Assembly (NCBI GenBank): GCA_034620365.1 | Contig: JAQGEQ010000174.1 | Span: 62,001 to 126,000 of the forward strand | Length of the DNA: 64,000 bases | From: Pegea sp. RAD2-039 | Lineage: Eukaryota > Chordata > Thaliacea > Salpida > Salpidae | Direction of reading: 5' to 3' | Part shown: positions 48,161 through 59,085 of the stretch, piece after piece | How positions within the stretch are numbered: the stretch's first letter is position 1 | Layout: each line of letters starts with the position of its first letter | The notes under the pieces: generated by a model | What the model was told of the DNA's origin: nothing | Seen by the model: the letters and a program-made list of their open reading frames with translations, nothing else | The model's database searches: none | Position numbers and translations under genes: made by a program

Positions 48161-49039
48161 TAAATTTTGGTAAAATTTATATTGTTAAAATTTTATACTA
48201 ATTTTGTTTGTACCAATAATTAAGTTACAATAAAGATTGTTTTTCACCTTTAAGTCAAATTTTCTGTTTAAGCATTATTTGTCAACAAATAATTTAATAT
48301 TAAAATTAAAAAAATATCGTACTATAGATTGATCCCACAAACTCTAGATAGAAAACAACGTTTATAAATAATAAAAAAGTATATCTTTCAAACCTTTCTT
48401 CCTGATAACAAATCGTTTACATAATTTTGTGTTGAAATACTTTTCAACGAAACTTCATTCAGTGAATCAGTACAAAATTTTAAGTTTGTATTTTCTAAAA
48501 AAATTGACAAAACACTTGATTAGTTTAAAGTTATTTCCTTTTCATATCGTTTAATCAAAATCATTATATTTCTTTAACAAGCTCCATTTATCAAACACTT
48601 TATTATCTTCAGTATTCATTCTTTACAATAAGATTTGACTTATAAGATGGTATCGTGAGATAACACATATATTGATATAAAAACATCTTCTGATCAAAAG
48701 ATTAAGAAAATTAAAAGTCATTCGGGAACTAATTTTATGTTTTTGATGTAATTGGAATAACATTTTGATTATTTTTGACCGACAAACAGTAGTTTTAATG
48801 TAGTTCACAGATTTTTGATCTATTTATTATTATAGAGAGATTTAAGAGTTGTTGAAATTATAACTCGCATTTTCAGTTTTTCATTTTTGATTCAAAGAAA
48901 AGATTTATGATGAAACAGTCTTTAAAAACGTCAAATTAAGATTTTAGTTGTTTCTTACTGATTATGAAGAATTTAAATCATATTGTTTATATAAAAATTG
49001 CTTAGATAGCATAAAAAACTCAATGAAGAAAGTAAGAAA
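48161..49039. other. No gene; one forward module array
   Basis: 48330-48520 has GATCCCACAAACTCTAGAT and GTTGAAATACTTTTCAACGA. A 61-codon - strand frame at 48623-48808 is unsupported. Confidence 0.45.
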
Positions 49040-51330
49040 TTTAATATATGATGAATCCTAAAATATTTAAAAGAAATTGAAAAGAAAATTACTAACAGCA
49101 AACACAATTTAAAAACCTTCGAACAATTTAGAGAAAACGCTCAATCCTGATGTTCTTACGAAAAACAATATTAGTTTGTTCGATAGATTTTGGGCATAAA
49201 AACGGTTGTTTGTTAAAAAATGTTGACTTAAATGCATAAAAAAAAGATTAAAAGAAAATTTAAGTTATACTTTTTTACAAGGAATTTGTAAACACCAAAC
49301 AATCTCAAAAAAACGCAAAATCTTATTTTTACCTTGGAAAAAACTTACTTGATGACCAGACACATAAGTGCATCTTCCAAATTATTATCTTAATTTCAAT
49401 TTACGAGATAAAACGATTTCATATTTCCGTAAGCTTTACGGTTATATATAATTTTCATTCAATCTTATGTTTGTGGTATCGGTAAATTTTTCGATGGCTT
49501 TAATCAATCGATAAAGTTATTGTTGATATTATTTTTATAATGATACATTAGTTCAAATTAAATTTAAGTATCATTAAACTGAGCTTCTATCAAAAACAAT
49601 TATTTTATTTCTAGGTTTAACTCAATAATTAAGTATTTTATAAATTAAAAATTAATAGTACGTTGGTTACTGTGACTATTTAAAATCTTTATTGTTTTAG
49701 ATAATATAAACAAATGAGGACTAAAAGATAAACATACAAAAAACAAGTCGACTGTTTCCTTTTCCGCTACTTGGCGCTAGACGGGTTGTTTTCAAAAAAC
49801 ACTTAAAAATAAACGTCATTTATTATAATTATAATATTTTTTGGTATTACTTTCAGTTTAATGAAAATATTATATAACATATTTAGACATATTTGTTTTT
49901 TTTTGGAATCTGGAAAAGGTTAGTAAGTCATATAGTTTCCATCCTTAAAAGTTAATTTTACCTTTTGTAAATTGATATATCAACGGCAAAAAATTACAAT
50001 TTTTAAAACATTAGAATCAAAATTATATTGTTTAATATTTTATCTCATGATAGTAAAAAGAACAGCATTGCCAAGCTGATATTTAATGATTTCGATTAAA
50101 TAATAATAAAAAGCAAAATACTATTTCTTTTGAATGAAAAGTTTTCAATTAGTAAAAAATCTGTCATATTACCAATAACATGTTTACAGAAATATTTTGT
50201 GATGATTAATAACTCAAGTTATTAAACTTATTTATTACTTAAATTTTCGTTGTAAAGTAAAACTTTGAATTTAACTCCAAATTTACAAACTTTGCAATCC
50301 TTTACGAAAGATTGAGTTTTATTTTACTTTTCATTTCTTATAAACGTTGTTGCAATCTGAAGTGTATGGGATCAAGTTCAAATGAAAATAATTTTATAAT
50401 TTTATTGATAAGCATTTTGTTGACAAATATTGTTCAAATAGAAAATTTGATTTTAAAGTTGATAAGAAAATTTATTTTAAGTTTACTATCATACAAACCA
50501 AATTAGTTTAAATTTTCTTATCCAGTTGTATTTCATTAAGATAATCAAATGCAAAACTGCATCTTCCAAATTAGTATTGTTATCCAGATAAGAAATAAAA
50601 TGATATAACTTCTTTATAAGCTTTACGGTTATATATTATCTTCATTCAATCTTATGTTTGTGGTATCGGTAAATTTTTCGATGGCTTTATTCAATCGATA
50701 AAGTTATTGTTGATATTAATGTTATAAAGATACTGTTATATATAACATTAATATCGTGTTTTTAACTAATATTAACTATAATTAACTTGTTTATTATTTA
50801 AAGTTTAGTTGTAAAGTACTTTAGCTCCAAATTAAAAAACTTTGCAATCCTTTACGAATGATTGAGTTTTATTTTACTTTTTATTTCTTATAAACGTTGT
50901 TGCAATCTGAAGTGTATGGGATCAAGTTCAAATGAAAATAATTTTATAATTTTATTGATAAGCATTTTGTTGACAAAATTGTTATAATAGAAAATTTGAT
51001 TTAAAGTTGATAAGAAAATTTATTATAAGTTTACTATTATACAAACCAAATTAGTTTAATTTTTCTGATCCAGTTTCTTATCAAGCTGTATTTAATAAAG
51101 ATTTAAAGTCATTCCTACTTTGATGATTAAAATTAAAAACCATCAGTCGTGCTGATGATGAAAAATTAAATCAAAAGTCATGTGACTTTTTTTTTAATTG
51201 AGAGTACTATAAGACTCAGAGATTATATTCGTTTGATCTTCAAAATGAATTAGAAACTTATAAATTTAAAACTCAAAATGAGTTACAAATTTAGAAATCA
51301 TACAAATCATTAAAGTAATTTATCCATAAA
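49040..51330 (+). repeat. Repeat family X copy 5, most complete
   Basis: Full module order: AAAATATTTAAAAGAAATTG, CGCTCAATCCTGATGTTCTT, AAGTGCATCTTCCAAATTAT (49368), TATGTTTGTGGTATCGGT (49465), the CTCF-like box (49764), and two AAGTGTATGGGATCAAGTTC sub-repeats (about 50360 and 50910), ending near GTTTGATCTTCAAAATGAAT. 49590-50560 is nearly identical to 1-960. Non-coding; a 64-codon frame at 50312 is the sub-repeat read through. No terminal inverted repeats or reverse transcriptase are seen, so the element class is open. Confidence 0.7.
49764..49784 (+). promoter_or_regulatory. CTCF-like box in repeat X copy 5
   Basis: CCGCTACTTGGCGCTAGACGG. Confidence 0.35.
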
Positions 51331-52019
51331 ATATCAATGTATTAGATATTTATTATTAGCCAAAATATTCTATTTTCTAGACAACGCAAACAATTAAAGC
51401 AAAAAGTTAAAATTAATGGGTTTTTAACTATTTTGAAAGATTTAATTTAACCTGCGTACGCTATTCATATTATCAAAATTATATTTGGTTTTAACTTTTG
51501 AAAATTATATTCTTTAACAGTTAAAATTGATCTTAGTATTTATTAGCTCGAATTTTATATATACAATTTATATTTTTTAAATTTGTGTTTATAGTTGGTG
51601 TATTACGATTTATTTAATTACGATTAATCGTTTACACTGAACTAAGAACTTTTGTATTCCTCAGAATTAATTTACAACTTTAACAAACTTCATGATATTT
51701 AATGGTAAAATTAAATGTAGATTTTTTTGATGATGATATTTAACTAAATTTTATTTTAAAGAAAAAAACAATCTCTGTATTTCTTACTTATGAAAAGTAC
51801 TTAGTTGATAAACAGGTGCAAAAGTGCATCTTCCAAATATTGCACTCCCAAATGGATTTTGTATTTCATTGAAAAAGGATTGTTTTTAAAGTTATATATA
51901 AGCTGCATAATACCTTATGTTTGTGGTTTTATCGAAAATTATGTATACTTTAATCTTTTAAAATGAAATTCAAAAAAATATTTACAAAATATTTTTTAAA
52001 AATGTTAAAAAATTTTTAC
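51331..52019. other. No gene seen
   Basis: AT-rich, with an isolated AAAGTGCATCTTCCAAAT module at about 51820 and a TATGTTTGTGGTTTTATCG module at 51917. Confidence 0.5.
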
Positions 52020-52172
52020 AAAGAATTAGAAATTATTAGTTTGCTTCGTTGCACAAAACATCTAGCAATCTACAAATTGTACAATTCATTAAAGTGGTTC
52101 AATAAAATACTAATTTAGTTTCAAATATTTGTTGTTGTAACCAAAATACGATAACCGCTAGGTGGCGCACAG
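52020..52172 (+). repeat. Left arm of an inverted repeat (partner 54864-55010)
   Basis: It shares AATCTACAAATTGTACAATT, CAATAAAATACTAAT and GTTGTAACCAAAATAC with the complement of the partner arm. The inner end carries the box at 52155. Confidence 0.65.
52155..52170 (+). promoter_or_regulatory. Best CTCF-like box, forward
   Basis: CCGCTAGGTGGCGCAC, the closest match in the window to the CTCF core. Confidence 0.45.
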
Positions 52173-52959
52173 AGTAAAATAATAAAATTATAATTTTTTG
52201 ATTAGAAAATTAATAATAAAGATTTTTAGGTAACTATCTAAGCTTATTTATTTTGAAGCAACTTTGATTTTGTTGATATGAATTCAAAAATGTCGCTAAA
52301 AACTGAAAACAGTTTTGTACATACAACAAAACAAATAATTATATTAAATAACATACCATATCAAATTAAGAAACAAATCATTCATTTCAGAAAACATATC
52401 AAAGTTGTTTTCTCGGAGACGTGATATGTATTAACTTTTAGATCTTTAGAAATTAGTAAAAGGTATCATCGACATTTAGTCGATTCGAAATTACCTTCTT
52501 TCAAACGTTAAAATTTTATTTTATTACTTTGTAAAAATTTATTTAATAAAATGTATTATAAAACACTTTTTTTTTAAATACTGGAAATTTAAATTTGTAA
52601 AAAGTACGAACGTAACAGTTATAGCAACGTTCTTTTTAAAAGTACTACCAAACTTTCCTTTAAAATATTTGATGTTATGAATTTATACAAACAATTATGA
52701 CGTCAGTTATCAAGTCTCTTTTTCAATTAAATTGGTTAAATGCAAAAAGATTGAGAATCTTTTGTTAGAAACCTTAGTTATATTTTGCAAATAAAGTTAG
52801 TCTAACATAATATAAGATTTATATAACAGTTTATTTTTAGTTTTCTATCACTTTTAAATCTTTTTTCTTTAAGTCTTCAAACTTACATAATGTAATTTTC
52901 ATATTCATTATCTCACATCAACAGTCAAATTTTAATGATAGAAATCTTCTTAAGAAAAA

Positions 52960-53545
52960 TCAATTGAAATTGAATTATAATTTTAAATGTTGATTTTATA
53001 ACAAGTAGTGTCCAGTACCGAAAAGTAATTTTGAATAGTTGTATATAAATTTTATATTGTACTGTTAAATTTCATTACTATTATCTATACTATCATCTCA
53101 TTTTAGAGTGACAAATGCTTTTTTACGTTAAAATTAGTGAAATAAAAGTAATTAAGTTATAGTAATATAATATAGAAATAATATAATATATTGGAAATAT
53201 AAAAATAATCATAATAACAATAAAATAATAATAAAATGGAAATAATATAGTAATTTAGTAAATAATACTGAGTTCTGGATTACTGAAAACTAATTAATAA
53301 AATTAAACTGAAAACTGTTTCTTCTCTTGATTCATCTGCAATTTAATTGCAGATAAATACAGAGAAAAAGCATATTTAGTTGTATAATTTAACAAAATAT
53401 AAACTAAAAGTGGCTGAATCAGGCTTTTCAGTAGTTAAATAAGACGATTTTCAATAAATTTTGTATTACTCTAATTAATTTTTTTTAAATTATAAAAAAT
53501 AAACATCAAAATACTTTACAAACAATTAAAGTAATTATTCTTTTG
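52960..53545 (+). repeat. Direct repeat, partner 61475-62000
   Basis: Shared phrases are AAGTAGTGTCCAGTACC, CATCTCATTTTAGAGTGACA, CAGATAAATACA and GTGGCTGAATCAGGCTTTTC. 53155-53270 is an AT-only low-complexity stretch expanded relative to the partner. A lone TGACGTCA lies nearby at 52698. Confidence 0.65.
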
Positions 53546-54863
53546 CATAAGTTTTTTGTATTTTTGTATATATATTAATTTTCTTTATAATAATAATATT
53601 TATTATAATTTTATACAGTTCTTTAAATTTCTTAGATTCAAATTTTTACAGAAGTTGTATCAAACGAGTTTAAAAAGATGTTTTAAAGTAGAAATAATTA
53701 TTTTACTGAAAATAGGGTTTTCTATTAGAAAATATTCTATCACATTTTCAGTATCATCTTTGTAATAATGAAATAAACATTTAACCTAAATTTTTTTTTC
53801 TATAATTTTTTGCAGTGAAAACATTTATTAAATGAAGTTTCGTTGAAAAGTATTTCAACTCCAAAATTGTGTCGAATACCTATTATTGAATTTACATAAG
53901 GTTTAGTCATGTAAATGTAATTTTAATTTCATATAACTTTATTACAACCTAGAGTTTGTGGGATCAAGTTTAAACAAACTACCCAGCATTGAAAATTATT
54001 TTTTTCTTCATATAAAAATAATCTTTTTGTTGACAAGGAATGTTCCAATAATAATTTTTAATTTAAAACTGAAACCTAAGTTATTAAAAAATATAGAGGG
54101 AACCAATTTGTTATACGAACGAAATCAGTCTAATGTTGTAACTAGTTAAGAAATTTATTTTTCTGAAGTTTTATTTAACTCAGATATAAATTTTTTTCTA
54201 CATTGATGCTTCAACAGAAACTTAGTAGTCTTAGTAGTACGAGGTAATCAGTTTTCAATAGAAACTTAGTGGTCGTGCTGACAAATAAACATTAAAAGAA
54301 AATCATGTCAGAAGCCATGTAAGTTTTTGTTCTTAAACTGCTTATAACAATTATAGACTAGATAATCTTTGTTTACATACTCATCAAAGATATATTTTTA
54401 GATTATCAAATACTATAAAAAAATCACTTTTTATAATAATAACTAATTTCAGTTGTTTAATCTATTTTCAAGATAAACAATATAATGTTTCGAAATCATA
54501 TTAAGATTGAAATATTTTTTATGTTTGATAGCGCACTATAGTGGAAATGAAAACTTCAAACAGAATTACAGTTTTTAACAAAAGTTTATCAAATTTTTGT
54601 GAAAATTTTTTACAGCTGATCTCTAGCAATAATTTTATGTATACTGTAAAGTATATTTACAGTTGTAGAAAATTATAATTTTATTTATTTATTTTATTGC
54701 ATGTACAAAAGCTGTTTTCGCTTTTTGGTGACATGTTTTAATTCAATTATACAAAATCAAAGTTTCTTTTAAATAATTAATTTTTTTATTATGTCTAGAT
54801 TACATAGTAAACAAAAACTACTTAAGATTAAATTTTTTATCAAAAACTTTTTCTTTTTACTCC
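53546..54863. other. No gene; reverse repeat module
   Basis: 53835-53980 is a reverse module (GTTGAAAAGTATTTCAACTC, then CTAGAGTTTGTGGGATCAAG). Short frames at 53556 and 53958 come from AT-rich or module sequence and are not called. Confidence 0.5.
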
Positions 54864-55010
54864 TTGCGCCATCTAGCGGTTAGTGTATTTTGGTTACAAC
54901 AACAAAATTCTGAAAGTTAATTAGTATTTTATTGATCCACTTTAATGATTGTACAAAATGTAGATTGGTGCATGTTTCTTGCTACAAAGCAAATTAATGG
55001 TTTTTTCATA
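54864..55010 (-). repeat. Right arm of the inverted repeat (partner 52020-52172)
   Basis: Complement of the left arm: GTATTTTGGTTACAACAAC, TTAGTATTTTATTGATCCAC, TTGTACAAAATGTAGATTG. Confidence 0.65.
54866..54879 (-). promoter_or_regulatory. Best CTCF-like box, reverse
   Basis: GCGCCATCTAGCGG (CCGCTAGATGGCGC on the - strand). It faces the box at 52155, giving a convergent pair 2.7 kb apart. Confidence 0.45.
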
Positions 55011-55989
55011 TTTATTGTTAAAGATTAATTGATTAAACTTTTTTTAGTAAATATTTTTTAAGCAGGGTTAAATCGTTAAAAATGAAATTTCAAATTAACT
55101 AATTATTAAAAAAACATCAGATTTTATATAACATTTAGTTACCATAATAACCATACTTTATAATCTTAGCTGCAAATTTTCTTAACTTAAGTAAAATGTA
55201 TATCTTTAGTAACACTTTTCAATTGGCATTGTCTGAGATTTCAAACTAATTTAAAACAACTTGCTTTATTAAAAGTAAAAGAAGCTAATATGTTTTGGTA
55301 TTACATGCAGTAAATTTGTACACCGATTACATTGTACTTTCTAAAAAAATGTTAAACAAGTCTAGATTTCTAGCACCAAAAACAACAGACTTAAAGTCTA
55401 GTTATATATTCCGATTTTATTCTCTTAAAAAAATCCTGCTGTCGTATGGTTCATAGTAATTATAATTTTGAAACTGCCAATAACAGTTTACAAATTTTAA
55501 ACCAAACTTGATGATTAGTTGAACAATTGTTGTTAATCGAATTGTTATTTCATTTAAAAAATATAATTTAAAAATAATATACAAGGAGCTTATTAATAAC
55601 CAAACTGTAAAGCTAATTATTTAAACATTTCTTTTATCTAAACATTTAATTTAGGGCCCTTACTTATCTTAAATGAGTTATATTTTTGATTGAAATTGTA
55701 TATGAAACTAATAAAAATTACTCGTCATAAAAATACAGATATCAAGCTTACTTTGTTTTCAATAAAAAAGAACACATATTTTTAACATTACTTATATAGT
55801 TTTTTTTTTAATTTAAAAATCTTAATTTGAGTATAGAGGCCTTATAACTGACATCATTATGATTTAAACAATTTATATAACTGTTGAAAAAAATTTTAAG
55901 AAAAAAGCGTATATACTTATTTTTCAGTATATCTTCATATTTATACTTTTTGCAGTAAGTTGTTTTAAGTAAATCACAAGCAATTAGTT
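55011..55989. other. No gene; short X-family piece
   Basis: 55215-55440 resembles 46240-46450 (ACATGCAGTAAATTTGTACACC). Nothing else is supported. Confidence 0.5.
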
Positions 55990-56520
55990 TAGACCAAAGA
56001 AAGTAGAAAAAACTAGATAAACTAAATCAAATTTTATTTATTTAGGAATTTAATATTATTGAACAATTTTGTAATTACCACTTACAAAAACCTTCATTGG
56101 TTAAATTACATAACTCTATTTGGTGATTGAGAGATTGCTTTCACTTTATTACGATCAATAATTACACAAACGAAATATTATGGTATTATTTACGTGTAAG
56201 TAGTAATTTTTAATTATAAATCTTAAATTTGCTTATTATCTATCTGTTTTAACTAAAATTATGATTAAAAATACTAATTTTGCTCAAAGAAAAGTTTTTA
56301 TTTATAATTATCAAATGCAATTATATTAAAAGGTGTACATCAATGAAATAAACCTCTAAGTATAAATTTGTTGTATGTCAACTTTTGTACAGAATAAAAA
56401 CTCAAGATATTCAACTTATTTAATAAATGAAGTTTGGTTGAAAAGTAGTTTAACTCTAAATTTTTAAGCAGCTAAAAACCAAAAATACTGATTGAAATAG
56501 TTTTCAATTTTTGCTTATGT
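55990..56520 (-). repeat. Inverted repeat arm, partner 40400-40870
   Basis: Contains TTCATTGGTTAAATTACATA, GAATAAAAACTCAAGATATT and AATACTGATTGAAAT, in complementary order to the partner. Confidence 0.6.
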
Positions 56521-56714
56521 GGCGAGCCAACAGATAATTAAGATGATTTTATTGAGTTTTTTGTTGAATATTTTCCCTTGACTTAGTATCTGTAATTACG
56601 CATAAAATTTTCAGTTTCAATAGAATTGTTAGAATTTTGATGAATGAATGAAACAACAACTAAAGCTAATTACATCATTAATTTGATTGAGTAACTGAAA
56701 TACAAACTTTTGTT

Positions 56715-57330
56715 ATTTGTAGAAATAATTTAACTTAATTTTTATTTGTATAAAAATTGTATTGAATTGCCGAAAATAAAAAATGAATAAAGTTTTAAAG
56801 AGAATTTCTCCTGAGAATCTTATTCGCTTGTTGCTTCACTCTTCATTTATGCAGTTATATAATATCGGCATAAAATCTGATGTTTGTGGTATCGTTAAAT
56901 GTAGATCATTTTATAAATACATTTTTAATTTTATTGAAAATATTATTGTGATAATGATATTATTGGTTTGCTTTAAAATCAGATATCAGAAAAATAATTA
57001 TCTTACTTATCTTAGCTCAGAAAAGATAATTTAAAATTATTCAAACTCTAAACTATTGTATTAAGCTTGGAAATGGAGATTTTATTAAGCTAAAATAAAA
57101 AAAGTGTAAGTAAAAAGATTGTTGCAAATAGAGAACAAAAAATAAAAAAATTAAAAAACTTTTGTTGTTGCAATAGAAATTTCAAAACTTTGGTAAAACC
57201 ACAAATTTAAAATAACAATATAGAAAATTAAATATTTTTTATCATATGATATAAAATTTCAGATAAAACTACATTTGAAGCAGTTTTTGGTGATGCCGTA
57301 AATAATTTTTATAATTAACTGAAAGTATTA
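56715..57330 (+). repeat. Direct repeat unit 1 (partner 58405-59085)
   Basis: Shared phrases are GAATTGCCGAAAATAAAAAA, TATAATATCGGCATAAAATC, TGATGTTTGTGGTATCGTT and AATTTCAGATAA. The two units are about 1.7 kb apart. Open stretches of 83 codons (56783-57034) and 91 codons (58504-58779) are this repeat read through; the TTTGTGGTATCG phrase is the repeat X module, so I do not call genes. Confidence 0.6.
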
Positions 57331-58404
57331 ATAGGAAAGCAAATTTCCATCATAATACAAGTGACGCGTTTAAAAACGAAATAAAATTTATACTTAAAGT
57401 TTTTATGTCATTTCTCGTGAAAATTGGAAACATTTTATTTAACTGATTTATAATTAAATTTTCGTTGAAAAATTTCAAAATTAAAATTAAAAGTATTTTA
57501 ATTAAAATTAAACTAAATAACCAGTAATTATTCGTTAGTTATTGATTATTTATTACTTTAATGCAGTAACATTGAAAATTAATATTTGTAAAAATCACTT
57601 TGAATATTTTATATATAGTTAAATGTAATTTTTAATTGATATTTTTTGAAGTTAAATGTAGATTTATTTATAATAATTAAATATATAAAAACTAGAAAAG
57701 ATAGAAAAATATAATCTAATTTTAATTACATTATGTAAATAAAAGAAATATTTTGACTAATGTTAGAAAAAAATTGCTTGAAAAGCTAAACGGTTAATTA
57801 TGAAATAGAAAATACTACTCCTAATAATTAGTTTTTATTTTTACTTTTTAAAAAAATTTTCTGAAACTATTTCCAGAAATATTTTGAAGATCAAACCAAC
57901 AGAATTTGTAAAACTTATAATACTCACAATTTTTAGTAAGTAAATTGTACTTAGTTTTCTAAAAAACCTCAACTTGTTACAATCGCGAAAAATAAATTTC
58001 TGTTGAAGCATCAAAGTAACTTTAAATTAAATAAAACTTCGTAACAAACTTACTTTTAATCTATTTATAATCTTAACCTACTTTTGTTTACTACAAAAAT
58101 AGATTTATAGTCAAATTTTCTTATCAACTTAAAATCGATCCTTATATTTCAGCATTATCTGTCAACAAGAAATTTATTATTGAAACTAGAAAAATTTAAT
58201 CGTTTGAACTTGATCCCACGAACACTAGATTTTAGAAAAGTTTATAAATAATGAAAAGTACATTCAAACTGGAAACTATTATTGATTTACAATCGTTTAG
58301 AAATTTGGAGTTGAATTATTGTTCAACGAAATTATAATTAAGTAGAATAACTTGAGTTTCTATTCTTTACAACAAATAACAAAAAAGTATAAAAAGTAGA
58401 AATA
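57331..58404. other. No gene; repeat module at the right end
   Basis: 58120-58380: CAACTTAAAATCGATCCTTA, TTGATCCCACGAACACTAGA and GGAGTTGAATTATTGTTCAA. The first two parts recur at 59990-60135. Confidence 0.5.
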
Positions 58405-59085
58405 ATATAACTTAATTTTTATTTGTAAACAAAATTCTATTGAATTGCCGAAAATAAAAAATGAATAAAGTTTAAAAGAGAGAATTTCTCCTACCAAACG
58501 GAATTGCAAAATATGAAGATGAAAATTGTGTCAATTCTTCCGATGATTAAAACTTGTTTGATAAACAGACGCAAATATGCATCTTCCAAAATTATGAGAA
58601 ACTTATTTGTTTGTTACTTCGTTGTTCAATTATCTATACAGTTATATAATATCGGCATAAAATCTGATGTTTGTGGTATCGTTGAATGTTGCTCATTTTA
58701 TAAATACATTTTTAATTTTATTGAAAATATTATTGTGATAAAGATATTATTGGTTTGCTTTAAAATCAGATATCAGTAAAATAATTATCTTACTTTTCTT
58801 AGCTCATAAAAGCTAATATAAAATTATTCAAACTCAAAACTACTTGTATTAAGCTTAAAAATTGAGATTTTATTAAGCTACAATAAGAAAATTGTAATTA
58901 AAAAGATTGTTACAAATAGAGAAATAATAGTTAAAAAACTTTTGTTGTTGCAATACTAGTTTCAACACTTTGGTAAAACCACAAATTTAAAATAACAATA
59001 TATAAAATTAAATATTTTTATTTATATGATATAAAATTTCAGATAAGACTACATTTGTTTTTGGTGATGGCTTAAATAGTTTTAT
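58405..59085 (+). repeat. Direct repeat unit 2 (partner 56715-57330)
   Basis: It also carries a CAAATATGCATCTTCCAAAA module absent from unit 1, suggesting unit 1 lost it. Confidence 0.6.

Noticed and set aside
12762-50506. 78- and 64-codon frames beginning MSFILLFISYKRCC
   Set aside because: Both lie in the GGGATCAAGTTC sub-repeat, which occurs on both strands; the first residue is not an ATG, and other copies have frameshifts.
56783-58779. Two similar open frames (83 and 91 codons) as a small gene family
   Set aside because: Their similarity is that of the underlying direct repeat and contains the non-coding repeat X module TTTGTGGTATCG.
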